Shown piece by piece: positions 49,714 through 59,617 of a stretch of DNA of 64,000 nucleotides (its first letter is position 1; every line of letters starts with the position of its first letter). Made by a program: the position numbers and the translations under genes. The notes below the pieces were generated by a model, which saw nothing but the letters and a program-made list of their open reading frames with translations, was not told the origin of the DNA and ran no database searches. The DNA is from Pelagerythrobacter aerophilus (GTDB lineage: Bacteria > Pseudomonadota > Alphaproteobacteria > Sphingomonadales > Sphingomonadaceae), in the NCBI RefSeq assembly GCF_003581645.1, contig NZ_QXFK01000014.1, positions 434,001 through 498,000 of the forward strand, read 5' to 3'.

Positions 49714-52505
49714 TGCCGACAGCAGATGAAGTGATCGTCGAGTTTGAAGCGCGGATCGGCAAATACGAGGCCGACCTGAAGCGCGCTCAGCGAGAGTTCG
49801 AACGCTCGACGGGGGCACAGCAGACCCGGATGCAGCAATTCGAGCGCCAGATGCGCGCTTCTTCCGGGCAGATCGGTAACGCGCTGAAGGGCCTTGCCGC
49901 CACCTTCGCGGCGGCGTTTTCGGTGCGTGAGGTCGCGCGCATCTCGGACGCCTACACGCGGCTACAGAACAACCTTCGCGTGGCGGGGCTGGAGGGTGCG
50001 GCACTCGCCGATGTTCAAGCAAGTCTGCTGGACATCTCTCAGCGCTACGGCGCGGACCTCGAAGGCCTGACACAGGTGTTCCTCCGTGCGAGCATGGCGC
50101 AAAAAGACCTTGGCGCGTCCACCTCGCAGATCGTCCAGCTCAACGAGATCATCGCCGCCTCGCTCAAGGTGACGGGGACGAGCGCGGAGCAGGCCAGCGG
50201 CGCGCTCTTGCAGCTTGGTCAGGCACTCGGCTCGGGCGTTGTCCGCGCCGAGGAATTCAACTCCATCCTCGAAGGCGCCCTTCCCCTCGCGCAGGCTGCT
50301 GCGCGTGGGATCGATGGCTACGGCGGATCCGTATCGAAATTGCGCGCCGCCATTGCGGAAGGCGAGATCACCTCGAGGCAATTCTTCGAGGGCGTCCTTC
50401 GCGGGGGTGTGCAGACGCTGACCGACGCCGAGAAGGCTACGCTCACACTTTCGGGCGGGTTCACCGCACTCACCAGCGCGTTGACGGTCTACATTGGCGA
50501 GGCCGACAAATCGAGCGGAGCCTCGGCGGCTGTGGGCGAAGCGCTCAAGACGCTGGCGGACAACCTCGACATCATCATTCCCGCGCTGGCGACGATCGCC
50601 GCCACTCTCGGTGTCGGCTATGTGGCCGCCGCTGCCCGGGCCACTGCGGCGAACATCGCCCTTGCGGGTTCGGCAGCTGGTGCAGCCCAAAGCATGGGCG
50701 CTATGGGCGCTGCGTCGTTCGCGCTTCAGGCGCGCTTGGCCGGTGCCGCGACGACGACCGAGGCACTGGCATTCGCGATGCGCGGGCTTTCCGGTGCAAT
50801 CGCAACTCTCGGCCTGTCTGCGGTCGTGATCGGCCTCGGCTACCTCATCACTGAATTCGAAAGCGCGGAGGCGGCGGCGGCGCGTCTGCGCGGTGAAACC
50901 GACGCGCTTGCGAAGACCAACGATACGCTGGCGGCCCGGCTTCAAGAGGCCGGCGTCAAGGTCGGTAACCTTGGGACATTCGCCGATCAGGCGGCAGGGA
51001 AGATTGATGGTCTGTCTGGCTCGATGGGCACCGCGATCGGCGTGGCGACCAACCTGATAAACACGCTGAACAGGCTCGACTTCCTCGAAACCGGTGCCGA
51101 AATCGCCCGGCTGAACAGGCAGAAGGAGTTCATCCGCAACCCCAACCCGGCTGCTGGCCCGGCCGAGGCTGGGCAGGCGCTCTACAACCTGCTCGGCATC
51201 AATCAGCGCGACGCAGAAGTCGCTGAGATCGATCGCCGGATTGATGAACTGATGCGCGGGCTTGAGTTGCGAACGGCGGCGGCGAAGGCAGGCCTCGATC
51301 CAACAGGCGCGGGTGGCGGCACAGGCGGCACGGCGGGCGCTACGACTAAGCCGGAGAAGGGGCGGACTGGACCAACCGGCCCCACGGCTGCCGAAATCCA
51401 AGAGCGCTTCGCGTCCGAAATGGCCGCTTACGCTCAGCAAACATGGTCGGCCATGCGCTCGACTGCCACCAGCGCGGAGGAGCAGGCTGAACTCGAACTG
51501 CGCGGGGTGGAACTGGCACAAAAGCGGACCCTCGAGTCTATCGCTGCCGATGCCGACTATAGCGAGGCTCAGAAGAGCCTCCTCGCCGCGCAAGTCGAAA
51601 TCCTCGCCCAAGCCGAGCGCGAGGCCATCGCGTTCACCAAGAGGGCGCAACTCGAGCAAGAGGCGCAGGAGCTCGCATCGGAGCGATATCAGGCGGGTCA
51701 GGAAGCCCTGCGCCTCGAGTATGATCTCGCCCGAACGGAAGGCGAGCGCCGCTCGATCGCCCTCCGTATTCTGGAGGCCGAGGACGCTTACCTTCGCGCG
51801 AAGCTCGAGGCCGTGCTCGCCAGCGAAACCGCAACCGACGCGGAGCAAGAGCGAGCGCGTATCGCGCTGGCCTCGCTGGAAAACACGGCTGATGCACGGC
51901 GCAGGGTAACAGAGCGAGCGCATCAAGGGCCGCTTGGCCGGTACGCCGACAGCATGGCCGATCCCGCCACGCGCGTCGAGGAAGCCGTCGCCCGCAAGCT
52001 GGAATCGGTCAATCAGGGTATCAGCGACGCCCTCTCCGACGCGCTCGGCACGGACGACCAGTTCGTGAAGGACCTGTTCTCGATCTTTCTCGATCAGGTG
52101 ATCTTCCGTCCGCTGGCGGAGGCGCTGGACCAGGCTGGCGGCGGCAACCTGCTCGGGGGCCTGTTCTCGTCCGTCACCGGGGCGATCTTCGGCGGCGGCA
52201 AGGCGATTGGCGGCCCGGTGCGAGCAGGAATCCCTTACGAGGTCGGCGAGAGCGGCCGAGAACTGTTCGTGCCCCAGCAGAACGGCGTCATCGTGCCGAA
52301 CCACCGGCTGACAGCGCAGAACGGCACTACCGTCATCAGTTCGCCCAAGTTCGATCTACGCGGCGCGGTAGTGACCGCAGAGCTCTACGCCGACATGGAG
52401 CGCATCTCGCGCGCCAATGCAGCGCAGGCGGCAGGCAAGGCCTATCAGCAGTCGATGAAAGACGCGCCTGGCCGAGTGCAGAGTGCCCAGCGCTACGGCA
52501 GGTGA
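49713..52505 (+). CDS. Tape measure protein
   Basis: A 930-residue protein, the longest in the tail module. It begins with a coiled coil (IVEFEARIGKYEADLKRAQREF) and carries the tape-measure domain at about 75-270 (RISDAYTRLQNNLRVAG, GALLQLGQALGSGVVRAEEF, FFEGVLRGGVQTL), a transmembrane-like segment around 360-380, an Ala-rich coiled coil (about 560-740) and a Gly-rich C-terminus. It sets tail length and is ejected with DNA. Confidence 0.9.
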   Translation: MPTADEVIVEFEARIGKYEADLKRAQREFERSTGAQQTRMQQFERQMRASSGQIGNALKGLAATFAAAFSVREVARISDAYTRLQNNLRVAGLEGAALADVQASLLDISQRYGADLEGLTQVFLRASMAQKDLGASTSQIVQLNEIIAASLKVTGTSAEQASGALLQLGQALGSGVVRAEEFNSILEGALPLAQAAARGIDGYGGSVSKLRAAIAEGEITSRQFFEGVLRGGVQTLTDAEKATLTLSGGFTALTSALTVYIGEADKSSGASAAVGEALKTLADNLDIIIPALATIAATLGVGYVAAAARATAANIALAGSAAGAAQSMGAMGAASFALQARLAGAATTTEALAFAMRGLSGAIATLGLSAVVIGLGYLITEFESAEAAAARLRGETDALAKTNDTLAARLQEAGVKVGNLGTFADQAAGKIDGLSGSMGTAIGVATNLINTLNRLDFLETGAEIARLNRQKEFIRNPNPAAGPAEAGQALYNLLGINQRDAEVAEIDRRIDELMRGLELRTAAAKAGLDPTGAGGGTGGTAGATTKPEKGRTGPTGPTAAEIQERFASEMAAYAQQTWSAMRSTATSAEEQAELELRGVELAQKRTLESIAADADYSEAQKSLLAAQVEILAQAEREAIAFTKRAQLEQEAQELASERYQAGQEALRLEYDLARTEGERRSIALRILEAEDAYLRAKLEAVLASETATDAEQERARIALASLENTADARRRVTERAHQGPLGRYADSMADPATRVEEAVARKLESVNQGISDALSDALGTDDQFVKDLFSIFLDQVIFRPLAEALDQAGGGNLLGGLFSSVTGAIFGGGKAIGGPVRAGIPYEVGESGRELFVPQQNGVIVPNHRLTAQNGTTVISSPKFDLRGAVVTAELYADMERISRANAAQAAGKAYQQSMKDAPGRVQSAQRYGR

Positions 52506-52507
52506 GC

Positions 52508-52517
52508 CCGTCCGTAT
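52508..52517 (+). promoter_or_regulatory. CCGTCCGTAT late-module motif, copy 6 (tail tip)
   Basis: Motif four bases after the tape measure stop. It ends 32 bases before the ATG at 52550. The second block reads CACGAC (52538-52543), 6 bases from the ATG. The motif runs into TATAAT here. Confidence 0.55.
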
Positions 52518-52549
52518 AATCCACCGCGCCTGCGCGCCACGACATCGCC

Positions 52550-53107
52550 ATGGCCGTCAACCGCGTCTCATGGCTCCTGCGCATCGACAGCGACCCGGTC
52601 TGCTACCTCTGGACCGGATTCGGGCCGCTTGAAACACCTGCCGACGCCGTAGACCCCGCTGGCGCGACATGGCTCGGTGCCGGTCACATCATCGGCATTC
52701 CGGGGCTACAGGCGCTCATCAACGGCGTCGCGGATCGCGTGAACTTCACCCTCTCCGGCGTCTCGCCCGAAACCCTGCGACTGGCGCGCGAGGACAAGGC
52801 CAGCGTCAAGGGCGCGCAGACGCGCATCGGGCACGTCGTGTTCGATCAGGACTGGCAACTCGTCGGCGGCATCACATGGGAGTGGCTTGGCATCGCCGAC
52901 GCCCTGCGCGTCGAAAGCCGTCATTCCGATGACGGCCGGGTGCGCTCGATCATCCTCATGGTCGGCGGTGCGGACACGTCCCGGTCGAACCCGCGCTTCA
53001 CGTTCTGGACCGATGCGAGCCAGCGCCTTCGCTCACCTACTGATGCGTTCTGCGATCACGTCGCGATGATCTCGCAGGGCGTGACGCGCCGGTTCGGGCC
53101 GCGCTGA
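52550..53107 (+). CDS. Distal tail/tail-tip protein
   Basis: A 185-residue beta-rich protein with no ribosome site. Its place between tape measure and the NlpC-like gene is that of the distal tail protein or the GTA gp12/gp13-type hub components. Aromatic and Gly residues (GGITWEWLGIADALRV) fit a hub beta-sandwich. Family not recognised with certainty. Overlap TGATG with the next gene. Confidence 0.68.
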   Translation: MAVNRVSWLLRIDSDPVCYLWTGFGPLETPADAVDPAGATWLGAGHIIGIPGLQALINGVADRVNFTLSGVSPETLRLAREDKASVKGAQTRIGHVVFDQDWQLVGGITWEWLGIADALRVESRHSDDGRVRSIILMVGGADTSRSNPRFTFWTDASQRLRSPTDAFCDHVAMISQGVTRRFGPR

Positions 53108-53505
53108 TGGATCTCGGCGAATACCTCGCAGCGGCGCGCGCGAAGCATTGGGAATGGCGCCTGCATGACTGCACCGCCTTCCCTGCGATCTGGGCGGGGC
53201 TAGCCGACGCCCTGCCCACCTATGCCGACGAGGCCGAAGCCGAGGCGATGCTGCACGAGGCTGGTGGCCTCGTGCCACTGTGGGATCGCGCCGCCGAGGG
53301 CCGCGCCGATGAAGTCGCACTGACCGAGCTCGAGCCGGGCGACGTGGGCGTCATCGAGTTGATGGGCGTCGATGCCCGCGCAGTCGAATGCGGCGCGATC
53401 TGGACTGGTCGGCGCTGGGCGTTCGTACCCGCCACCGGTGGCATTGCCGCAGTCAGCGCGCCGACTGTCCTCAAGGCGTGGAGGCCACGATGCCTCAGGC
53501 CATAG
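53107..53505 (+). CDS. NlpC/P60-like tail peptidase (DUF6950 type)
   Basis: A 132-residue protein with LHDCTAFPAIWAG, where the Cys is the expected NlpC/P60 nucleophile, and a downstream GDVGVIELMG strand. Tail-tip peptidases of this type open peptidoglycan during entry. The His partner is not obvious, and many DUF6950 members may be structural only. Confidence 0.7.
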   Translation: MDLGEYLAAARAKHWEWRLHDCTAFPAIWAGLADALPTYADEAEAEAMLHEAGGLVPLWDRAAEGRADEVALTELEPGDVGVIELMGVDARAVECGAIWTGRRWAFVPATGGIAAVSAPTVLKAWRPRCLRP

Positions 53506-55529
53506 CCGCTCAGCTCGTCGCGTGGGGCGTCAGCCAGGCGGTCGCCTCGATCGCCGCTTATGCCATCACCACGGCGGCGACCTACTTCGCGTCCGGACTG
53601 CTCCGAGGCAGTCCGCCCAAGCCCGATGCCTCCGAGCGCGAGCACAAGAGCCCGACCCCGCCGCGCATCCACGTTCTCGGCGCGCGGCGGGTGTTCTGGT
53701 CGCTCATGCTCTACACGAACACCAGCGACAGCGAGACGGTGGACGTGGGCGCGTTCTGCGAGGGCCCGATCAACGCCGTCCTGCAACCCTACCTCAACGA
53801 CGACAAGGTGACGATCTCGGGCGGCTTCGTGCAGCAGCTCTCGGACGGCAGCTACGACGATAACAAGGTGCTGGCGGGCTACAACCTCGGCGCCAATCCG
53901 AACACCGCGCATGCCGCCGTGGTCAGCCGGGTGCCGCCGTGGACGAATAACCACCGCGGCGACGGCATCGTCTCGGGCTACCTCATCAAGACCGGCGTGA
54001 AGGGCGAGGACTTCCTCGACATCTACCCGCAGGGCGACAACGTGACGATGAGCCTCGCGGTGCAGGGGCACTTCTGCCACGACCCGCGCGATCCTGGCAG
54101 CGATCCCTACAATCCCAGCACATGGACCTACACCGAGAACGCGGTGCTCCACTATCTGTGGTTCAAGACCGTGTTCATGGGCAACGACTACGCGGCGAAG
54201 ATCGCGCCGGTCGAGCAGATGTGGATCGACGCAGCGAACGACTGCGACATAGCGATTCCGCTCGCTGCCGGCGGAACCGAGCCCAAGTACCGCGCTGCCA
54301 TCATCTTCCCGGCGGATGCCGACCCGGTGCAGGTCGACGACATGATCCGCAGCACCTTCGACGGGTGGAGCGCGGTCGACGAGAACGGCTGCATCAGGGT
54401 CCATTCCGGCAAGCTCTACGAGCCGACGGTCAGCGTCGGGCCGGATCAGATCGTCGACTACGAGCTGCAGGAGTTTGTCGAGGACGAGAACCGGCTCAAC
54501 GAGATCATCACGCGCTATGTCTCGGCGGCGCACGACTACAACGAGGTCGAGTGCCAGCCATGGCGTGACGACAGCGACATTGCCGAGCGCGGGAAGGTGG
54601 TCTCCACCACCGTCGAGCACCAGGTGCCCTCGCATACGCAGGCCCGGCGTCTCGACAAGCGGCAGATGGCGCGGGTCAATGCGCCCCAGCGCGGGCGAGT
54701 GCGGACGGTGTTCTCGGCACGTGAGGCGCTGGCCGAGCGCTACATCAACCTGACGATCGAGGAGGCCGGGACCGTGTTCTTCACCGGCGCGGTCGAGGTG
54801 ATCGGCGGCGAACGCGACAGTGAGACAGGCGGCGCGATAATCGAATGGGTCGCGGTCGACGAGAACGTGGACGCATGGAACCCGGCAACCGAGGACGGTC
54901 AACCCGCACCCACGGCCGCGAAATACTACCTGCCGCCACTGACCGCGCCGACGATCGCCACCGCCGTTGCGCAGATTGACGGCTCCGGCACTTTCGCGCG
55001 CATCGCGGTGACGTTCGATCCCATCAGCGCCGCGGCTCCGACTTGGTTCGTGCGGTGGCGCATCGACGGCGAGGCGTCCTACGTCGAGCAGGAGGTTACG
55101 CCGAGCGGTTCGACATTGCTCACAGGTGCCGTGCCTGCGGACGAGATGATCGACGTGGGAGTGGCCTACAATTCGGGCGGGCGATTCTCGGGCTGGTCGG
55201 CCGACACGACCATCAGCACCTCCACTGCGAACCTCGCGCCCGCCGCGCCGAGTGAGGTGACATCGACCGGCGCTGCCGGTGAGGCCGAAGTGACTTGGCG
55301 CAATCCATCGAGTGCTAACCTGAGCTACGTGAAACTGTTCCGCAACACAGCCGACGACTTCGGCACGGCTGCAGATGTGTCAGGCGAGATCGTCGGCGGC
55401 TTGGGTCAGGTCATGAGCGTAGTCGACGGCGGTTTGGCGCCTGGCACATACTGGTGGTGGGTCGTAGCCTACAATGCGAACGAGATCGCCTCCGCGCCGG
55501 GCGGTCCCGCTACCGCGACGGTGGCGTGA
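53490..55529 (+). CDS. Tail tip attachment protein J-like
   Basis: A 679-residue protein. It starts with a hydrophobic segment (about 10-35), then the phage tail-tip fold (PRIHVLGARRVFWSLMLYT ... NNHRGDGIVSGYLIKTG ... FEEDENRLNEI-like FVEDENRLNEIITRYV) and ends with two fibronectin type III-like domains (about 490-580, 590-675). It would form the central tip and help receptor contact. Confidence 0.82.
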   Translation: MPQAIAAQLVAWGVSQAVASIAAYAITTAATYFASGLLRGSPPKPDASEREHKSPTPPRIHVLGARRVFWSLMLYTNTSDSETVDVGAFCEGPINAVLQPYLNDDKVTISGGFVQQLSDGSYDDNKVLAGYNLGANPNTAHAAVVSRVPPWTNNHRGDGIVSGYLIKTGVKGEDFLDIYPQGDNVTMSLAVQGHFCHDPRDPGSDPYNPSTWTYTENAVLHYLWFKTVFMGNDYAAKIAPVEQMWIDAANDCDIAIPLAAGGTEPKYRAAIIFPADADPVQVDDMIRSTFDGWSAVDENGCIRVHSGKLYEPTVSVGPDQIVDYELQEFVEDENRLNEIITRYVSAAHDYNEVECQPWRDDSDIAERGKVVSTTVEHQVPSHTQARRLDKRQMARVNAPQRGRVRTVFSAREALAERYINLTIEEAGTVFFTGAVEVIGGERDSETGGAIIEWVAVDENVDAWNPATEDGQPAPTAAKYYLPPLTAPTIATAVAQIDGSGTFARIAVTFDPISAAAPTWFVRWRIDGEASYVEQEVTPSGSTLLTGAVPADEMIDVGVAYNSGGRFSGWSADTTISTSTANLAPAAPSEVTSTGAAGEAEVTWRNPSSANLSYVKLFRNTADDFGTAADVSGEIVGGLGQVMSVVDGGLAPGTYWWWVVAYNANEIASAPGGPATATVA

Positions 55530-55645
55530 TGGCGATCCAGTTCAAGCGAATAGCCGGCGCAGTGCGGCAGAACGGGAAACTCGTGCCGCTTGAGGAGGGC
55601 GAGGCAGTGCCGGAGCCTGCGCCTCCTCCACCTCCGGAGGGATAG
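55529..55645 (+). CDS. Small proline-tailed phage protein
   Basis: A 38-residue protein linked to the tail-tip gene by TGATG. Contains VRQNGKLVPLEEGEAVPEP and a run of Pro; probably a small tail or accessory protein. Function unknown. Confidence 0.5.
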   Translation: MAIQFKRIAGAVRQNGKLVPLEEGEAVPEPAPPPPPEG

Positions 55646-55646
55646 G

Positions 55647-55656
55647 CCGTCCGTAG
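55647..55656 (+). promoter_or_regulatory. CCGTCCGTAG late-module motif, copy 7 (fibre)
   Basis: Motif one base after the stop of the small Pro-rich gene. It ends 32 bases before the fibre ATG at 55689; CACACC follows after 21 bases (55678-55683), 5 bases before ATG. Confidence 0.55.
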
Positions 55657-55688
55657 CGAGTAGTGCCCGTTGCGAGCCACACCGCCGC

Positions 55689-58454
55689 ATGGCCTTCATC
55701 TTTCCGGCACACATCTTCGACCCCAAGAGGGTGACGGCGCGGGTGGTTCAGTCGGTAGTGTCCGGCGGCGTTGCTCTCAACGGCGAAGAGGACGTCATTG
55801 CAACCGATGGCGGCGGCCGGTGGGAGATCACGTTCGAAGGGATCAACCTGACCTCTCCAGAGAAGGTTCGCGCATGGGAGGCGTGGGAGGGGTATCTCGG
55901 TCGCGGGACCGTCGATTGCCTGGTGCCACTCTTGTCGCTCGCCTACGCAAATCGGCCGCAGACTGGCGGCAAGCCGGTGCGGGTTCCGCAGTTCGTCACC
56001 GACAACAACCTATGGCCCGAATCTGCTGGATATGCCGATCCCTACATCGTCGCGATCGCGGGGCAAGCGGCCTCGATGCGGGCCACCACGCTGCACATCG
56101 AAATCACCGCTGGGGCCGCACTCGAGGGAGGTGAGAAGTTCAGTTACAACGGGGCGGCTTATCGGGTCATCCGGGCACTCGGCGACAATTTGTTCCAGAT
56201 CGAGCCGCCGCTACGTGAGGCGATCCCGTTTGGTGCCGACCTGAATTTCGATTGGCCCACCACGCTCTGCCGCTCTGCCCCTGGCGAAAGTTGGTCGCCC
56301 ACCCTGAGTCTCAGTCGCTTCGGCGAGGTGACGATCCGCTTCCTTGAGAACGCGTCCGCAATCGGTGATGCCGGACAAATCGCGCTCGACGCGTCGAAGA
56401 ACGTGACTAACCATTTCACGCTGCCCGGCGATGGGATGGAGCCCAACAAGATATATCAGAACACCACCGGCCTTCCGGTGTCGGCGCAGGCATTCCTGAC
56501 TTCCGGCCTTATGCCGATCACGGATGCCATGCGCGCCACTGGCTTCACCATGTCGATCGACGGTGCGGCGCCGAATTGGCTGATGAACGCGGCGCGAGTG
56601 AATTTCTACAGCGCCAGCGCCGCTGCCGACTTCATTAGTTCGGTCACGGCCGGAGTAACACTAAGCGCAGACCTGCGAACCCTGACTGTGGCAGCAGCCT
56701 CGATCCCGGCCGCCGCCACGCACTTCGGGACGAACCTGAAATGGGCGCAGGGCATTCCCTCGCTGGTGTTTGCCAGCTCGAACGTCATTCCGACTGGCGC
56801 GGAGATCGAGCTGGCAAAAGCGGTGATGGTGAACTCCGGCACTTCGGCCGCCGCTCTCAGTCCATACGGCACTCCAAAGACCAAGGAATCCATCTCGACG
56901 GCACCCGATCTCGCGACCGGCGAGTTCGTTCTGTGCCAGCAAGGCTACGCCAGTTACATGCGCAAGCCGTGGAAGAGCGGCAAGCACATCGTCCAGAAGG
57001 TCGACTACAGCCCGGAGAGCCGCGACTACAACAACACCTATCAGTTCCGTTCCGTCGTTCAGATCGACGCCGCGACGCCGGCGCCGCTGACGCCGGGCGC
57101 GTTCGCTGCGAACTACAGTGGCACCGGCGCCAGCGCGAACACTTTTGCCGTGCAGTCGGATTGCCATCCCGCGTACAAGATCAACGGCATGTTCATGGGC
57201 GGCGCGCACGGCATCACGTCGAGCCTGGTCACCTCAACCGCGCACGGCAAGTCGAATGTCGACGTGGGCTCGATCTGGTCCGTGGGCGGTACAAGCTACA
57301 TGCTGACCGGCGTCTATGACGCGAACCGGCTGTTCCTGACCGCCCTGAACACCGGCACGGAAACGGAATGGTCCATCAGCGGCGATACGCTTACATCGGG
57401 AACGGCCACGCATGTCTCGGATGCGACGAACACGGCGGACTTCACCATTTCAACCGGCATTCTGGCCTACCTCTATCCAGCGACTGCGTTGGTCGATCAG
57501 CAGGTTAGGGTTCAGGGCGGCCTGAGGCTCGTTGCTGACGGGGTCTACACCGTGACCGAACGAGCGCAGGCCGTGACGTACCGAATTCCGAATGCGGCAG
57601 GCGTACTTGACGCGATTGCTGCCGATGTCGGCTCCTCCGAGCAGTTCGACTACAACAACCCCGCACTGCCGATGCAGCTTCAGCTCGACCTGCGATGGAA
57701 TGATGATGCGTGGGCCAGCTCGGTGACGCATCAGGTGACCGCGCTTCAGGACCATCACTGCGATTCCTCATGGCCTACGCAGTGGCAGGCGATCAATGCG
57801 CGATCCAGCGCCAGCGAAACGCTGCACTTCATCATCCCAGGCACAGTGCCTTGCGGTGCCGCGCTCGATCATAGCGGCACCGTCCGCGACTTCGGAACTT
57901 GGAATGACATCACCGCCAACACCGAGGAATACTACCATGACGCAGCCGTGTGGGAGGGTGCAAACTGGTGGGCTGACGGCATCCAGCGTGCGGCACTCGT
58001 CGCTGGTTATGGCGTCAAGGATTCGGGCGGCAACTGGCTACGTAAGTTCATCATGGCCCGGTCTCGCATCCAAGGATGGACAGCAGAGAACAACCCCACG
58101 ATTTCACACTTCCTGTCGACCTTCAACAAGGCCTACGCAGTCAGCCGGTGGAACGAAGATGTCGAGGCGGGTGACGTGCGGTCCGTAGTCGCGGGTTATG
58201 GCTGGATGGATCCGGCCTTCGACCCGCTCGCTGACATCAATTTCACCTTTCCTCTCGGCGGTGGCAGACATGAATGGATCTGGCACGCCACTGCGCCAGT
58301 TGCCGGTTACAGCGTGCCTAAGCGCTCCGACCTGGCCGGCAAAAAGGTCGAGATCGTCTGCCGCTCTGCGAGTTGCAGCGTGATCGTCGGCAGTGGCGGA
58401 GGGATCACGGTTACCACGAGCGGCGAAGGCGGTTTCACCGCGCTCGTCTACTGA
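55689..58454 (+). CDS. Large tail fibre/receptor-binding candidate
   Basis: A 921-residue protein with no ribosome site. N-terminal part (1-190) is a virion-attachment-type domain (FIFPAHIFDPKRVTARVVQ, VRAWEAWEGYLGRGTV). The rest is beta-rich with many Gly, Ser and Asn residues and aromatic patches. Its position after the tail tip and its size suggest the receptor-binding fibre. No chaperone or enzyme domain recognised. It ends overlapping the opposite-strand SGNH gene by 7 bases. Confidence 0.72.
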   Translation: MAFIFPAHIFDPKRVTARVVQSVVSGGVALNGEEDVIATDGGGRWEITFEGINLTSPEKVRAWEAWEGYLGRGTVDCLVPLLSLAYANRPQTGGKPVRVPQFVTDNNLWPESAGYADPYIVAIAGQAASMRATTLHIEITAGAALEGGEKFSYNGAAYRVIRALGDNLFQIEPPLREAIPFGADLNFDWPTTLCRSAPGESWSPTLSLSRFGEVTIRFLENASAIGDAGQIALDASKNVTNHFTLPGDGMEPNKIYQNTTGLPVSAQAFLTSGLMPITDAMRATGFTMSIDGAAPNWLMNAARVNFYSASAAADFISSVTAGVTLSADLRTLTVAAASIPAAATHFGTNLKWAQGIPSLVFASSNVIPTGAEIELAKAVMVNSGTSAAALSPYGTPKTKESISTAPDLATGEFVLCQQGYASYMRKPWKSGKHIVQKVDYSPESRDYNNTYQFRSVVQIDAATPAPLTPGAFAANYSGTGASANTFAVQSDCHPAYKINGMFMGGAHGITSSLVTSTAHGKSNVDVGSIWSVGGTSYMLTGVYDANRLFLTALNTGTETEWSISGDTLTSGTATHVSDATNTADFTISTGILAYLYPATALVDQQVRVQGGLRLVADGVYTVTERAQAVTYRIPNAAGVLDAIAADVGSSEQFDYNNPALPMQLQLDLRWNDDAWASSVTHQVTALQDHHCDSSWPTQWQAINARSSASETLHFIIPGTVPCGAALDHSGTVRDFGTWNDITANTEEYYHDAAVWEGANWWADGIQRAALVAGYGVKDSGGNWLRKFIMARSRIQGWTAENNPTISHFLSTFNKAYAVSRWNEDVEAGDVRSVVAGYGWMDPAFDPLADINFTFPLGGGRHEWIWHATAPVAGYSVPKRSDLAGKKVEIVCRSASCSVIVGSGGGITVTTSGEGGFTALVY

Positions 58455-59566
58455 AGATCGTCCCGGACCTGCCGCGCGAAGTGACGGCCGAGCAATTGAT
58501 TGCCTTGGTCCGAGGGATGCACCGTATCCATAATCAGGCCGCTAGCGCGCGCAGAGCTATACGCTCCAAGCACATCGCGAACTTCAATGACTGACAGGCC
58601 GAGTTCCCGAGCAAGGCCTTTCTTGACTGCGGCGTTCGCGAGGTGACGCTCCGATCCAGCGGCGTCCTGGGTCCCTCCGAACGCGTTGTGCTCGACCAGG
58701 TAGGTTTGCATTTCGGGCGCGCCTCTATGCGCTGCCTGGATCACTTTTCGCAGCCCCGCCTCATGAGTGGCCGGCGTATCGTCGCGCCAGTCGTTCGTGC
58801 CGGCATTCAGCAAGAACACATCGGGCAGCAGGGCGGCAAACCATTGCGTGCGCAACTCGCTGTCTTGAGCAGCAACATCGGCCAATTTGCGACCGCCGCG
58901 AGCCATGTTGACTACGACGAGACCGGGCTCATCGGACAATAGGAGCGCGCCAAACGCGGTCACGTTGCCGCTTGCGCTGCACTGGATACTTCCGCGGACA
59001 TCGATCCACCCGATGCCACTTCCGGAAGTATCGGCAACGCCTCCATTCCCGCATGTCAGCGTGCCGCCATCCGGCTGTGCTCGATAGAATATCCGAGCCT
59101 TGTCCCACCCTTCCGGTCCAGACCACGCGAAGGTTCCTCCATCGCTCGCCGCGATCCCTTCGCCGTCCAGCGAGCTGCTGCCATGGGGCGTATTGAGATG
59201 GAAAGGTCTGAAGGTGCCCCCGTATTTGAAGTCAGCGCCATGCTCTTCGGCGCCGCGCTCAGAGAACGACGCCCACCCCGGCCCGCCATCACCAAGCTCC
59301 CCGACCAGCTCCTGCCGGAAATAGCGGCGCCAGTCCGTCCCCCCGGCCCCATCCGTCAGGCTGTCGATTCCCGCTACAACAACGGTGTACGGGGCGAGAT
59401 CGGATTGGACGGGATTCTTCGCGGCGGTTGCCTCGGAGCCTTCCTGATAGACCCAGGCCGTTGCAGCTCCGCCGAGCAGAAGCACTGCGAGACCAGCGCC
59501 CACCAAGAGCGGCGTCCTGTTCGATTTGCGCGAGCGCCGGCGGCGCGAATGATGTCTACTGGGCAC
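58448..59566 (-). CDS. Signal-anchored SGNH/GDSL hydrolase
   Basis: A 372-residue enzyme with a basic N-terminus, one transmembrane helix (about 20-38) and a periplasmic SGNH domain. Blocks: VVAGIDSLTDG (I, with the nucleophile Ser), NMARGG (II), LNAGTND (III) and DTVHPSDQ (V, with Asp and His). SGNH enzymes de-O-acetylate or hydrolyse esters on sugars. On the strand opposite the late genes, next to the fibre, it may modify the cell surface of the lysogen. GTG start chosen; a longer frame exists. Confidence 0.83.
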   Translation of the reverse strand: MPSRHHSRRRRSRKSNRTPLLVGAGLAVLLLGGAATAWVYQEGSEATAAKNPVQSDLAPYTVVVAGIDSLTDGAGGTDWRRYFRQELVGELGDGGPGWASFSERGAEEHGADFKYGGTFRPFHLNTPHGSSSLDGEGIAASDGGTFAWSGPEGWDKARIFYRAQPDGGTLTCGNGGVADTSGSGIGWIDVRGSIQCSASGNVTAFGALLLSDEPGLVVVNMARGGRKLADVAAQDSELRTQWFAALLPDVFLLNAGTNDWRDDTPATHEAGLRKVIQAAHRGAPEMQTYLVEHNAFGGTQDAAGSERHLANAAVKKGLARELGLSVIEVRDVLGAYSSARASGLIMDTVHPSDQGNQLLGRHFARQVRDDLQ

Positions 59567-59617
59567 GGGCAAAACCCATAGCGTTACGCCCGACGGGCGC
59601 AATAGCGCCAATGCATG

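Noticed and set aside
49962-52304. 780-codon ORF antisense to the tape measure gene
   Set aside because: Shadow ORF caused by codon bias; no domain, opposite to a clear tape measure protein.
58182-58190. GGTCCGTAG inside the fibre gene, a possible ninth motif copy
   Set aside because: It is in coding sequence, lacks the first bases of the motif, and has no start codon at the expected distance.
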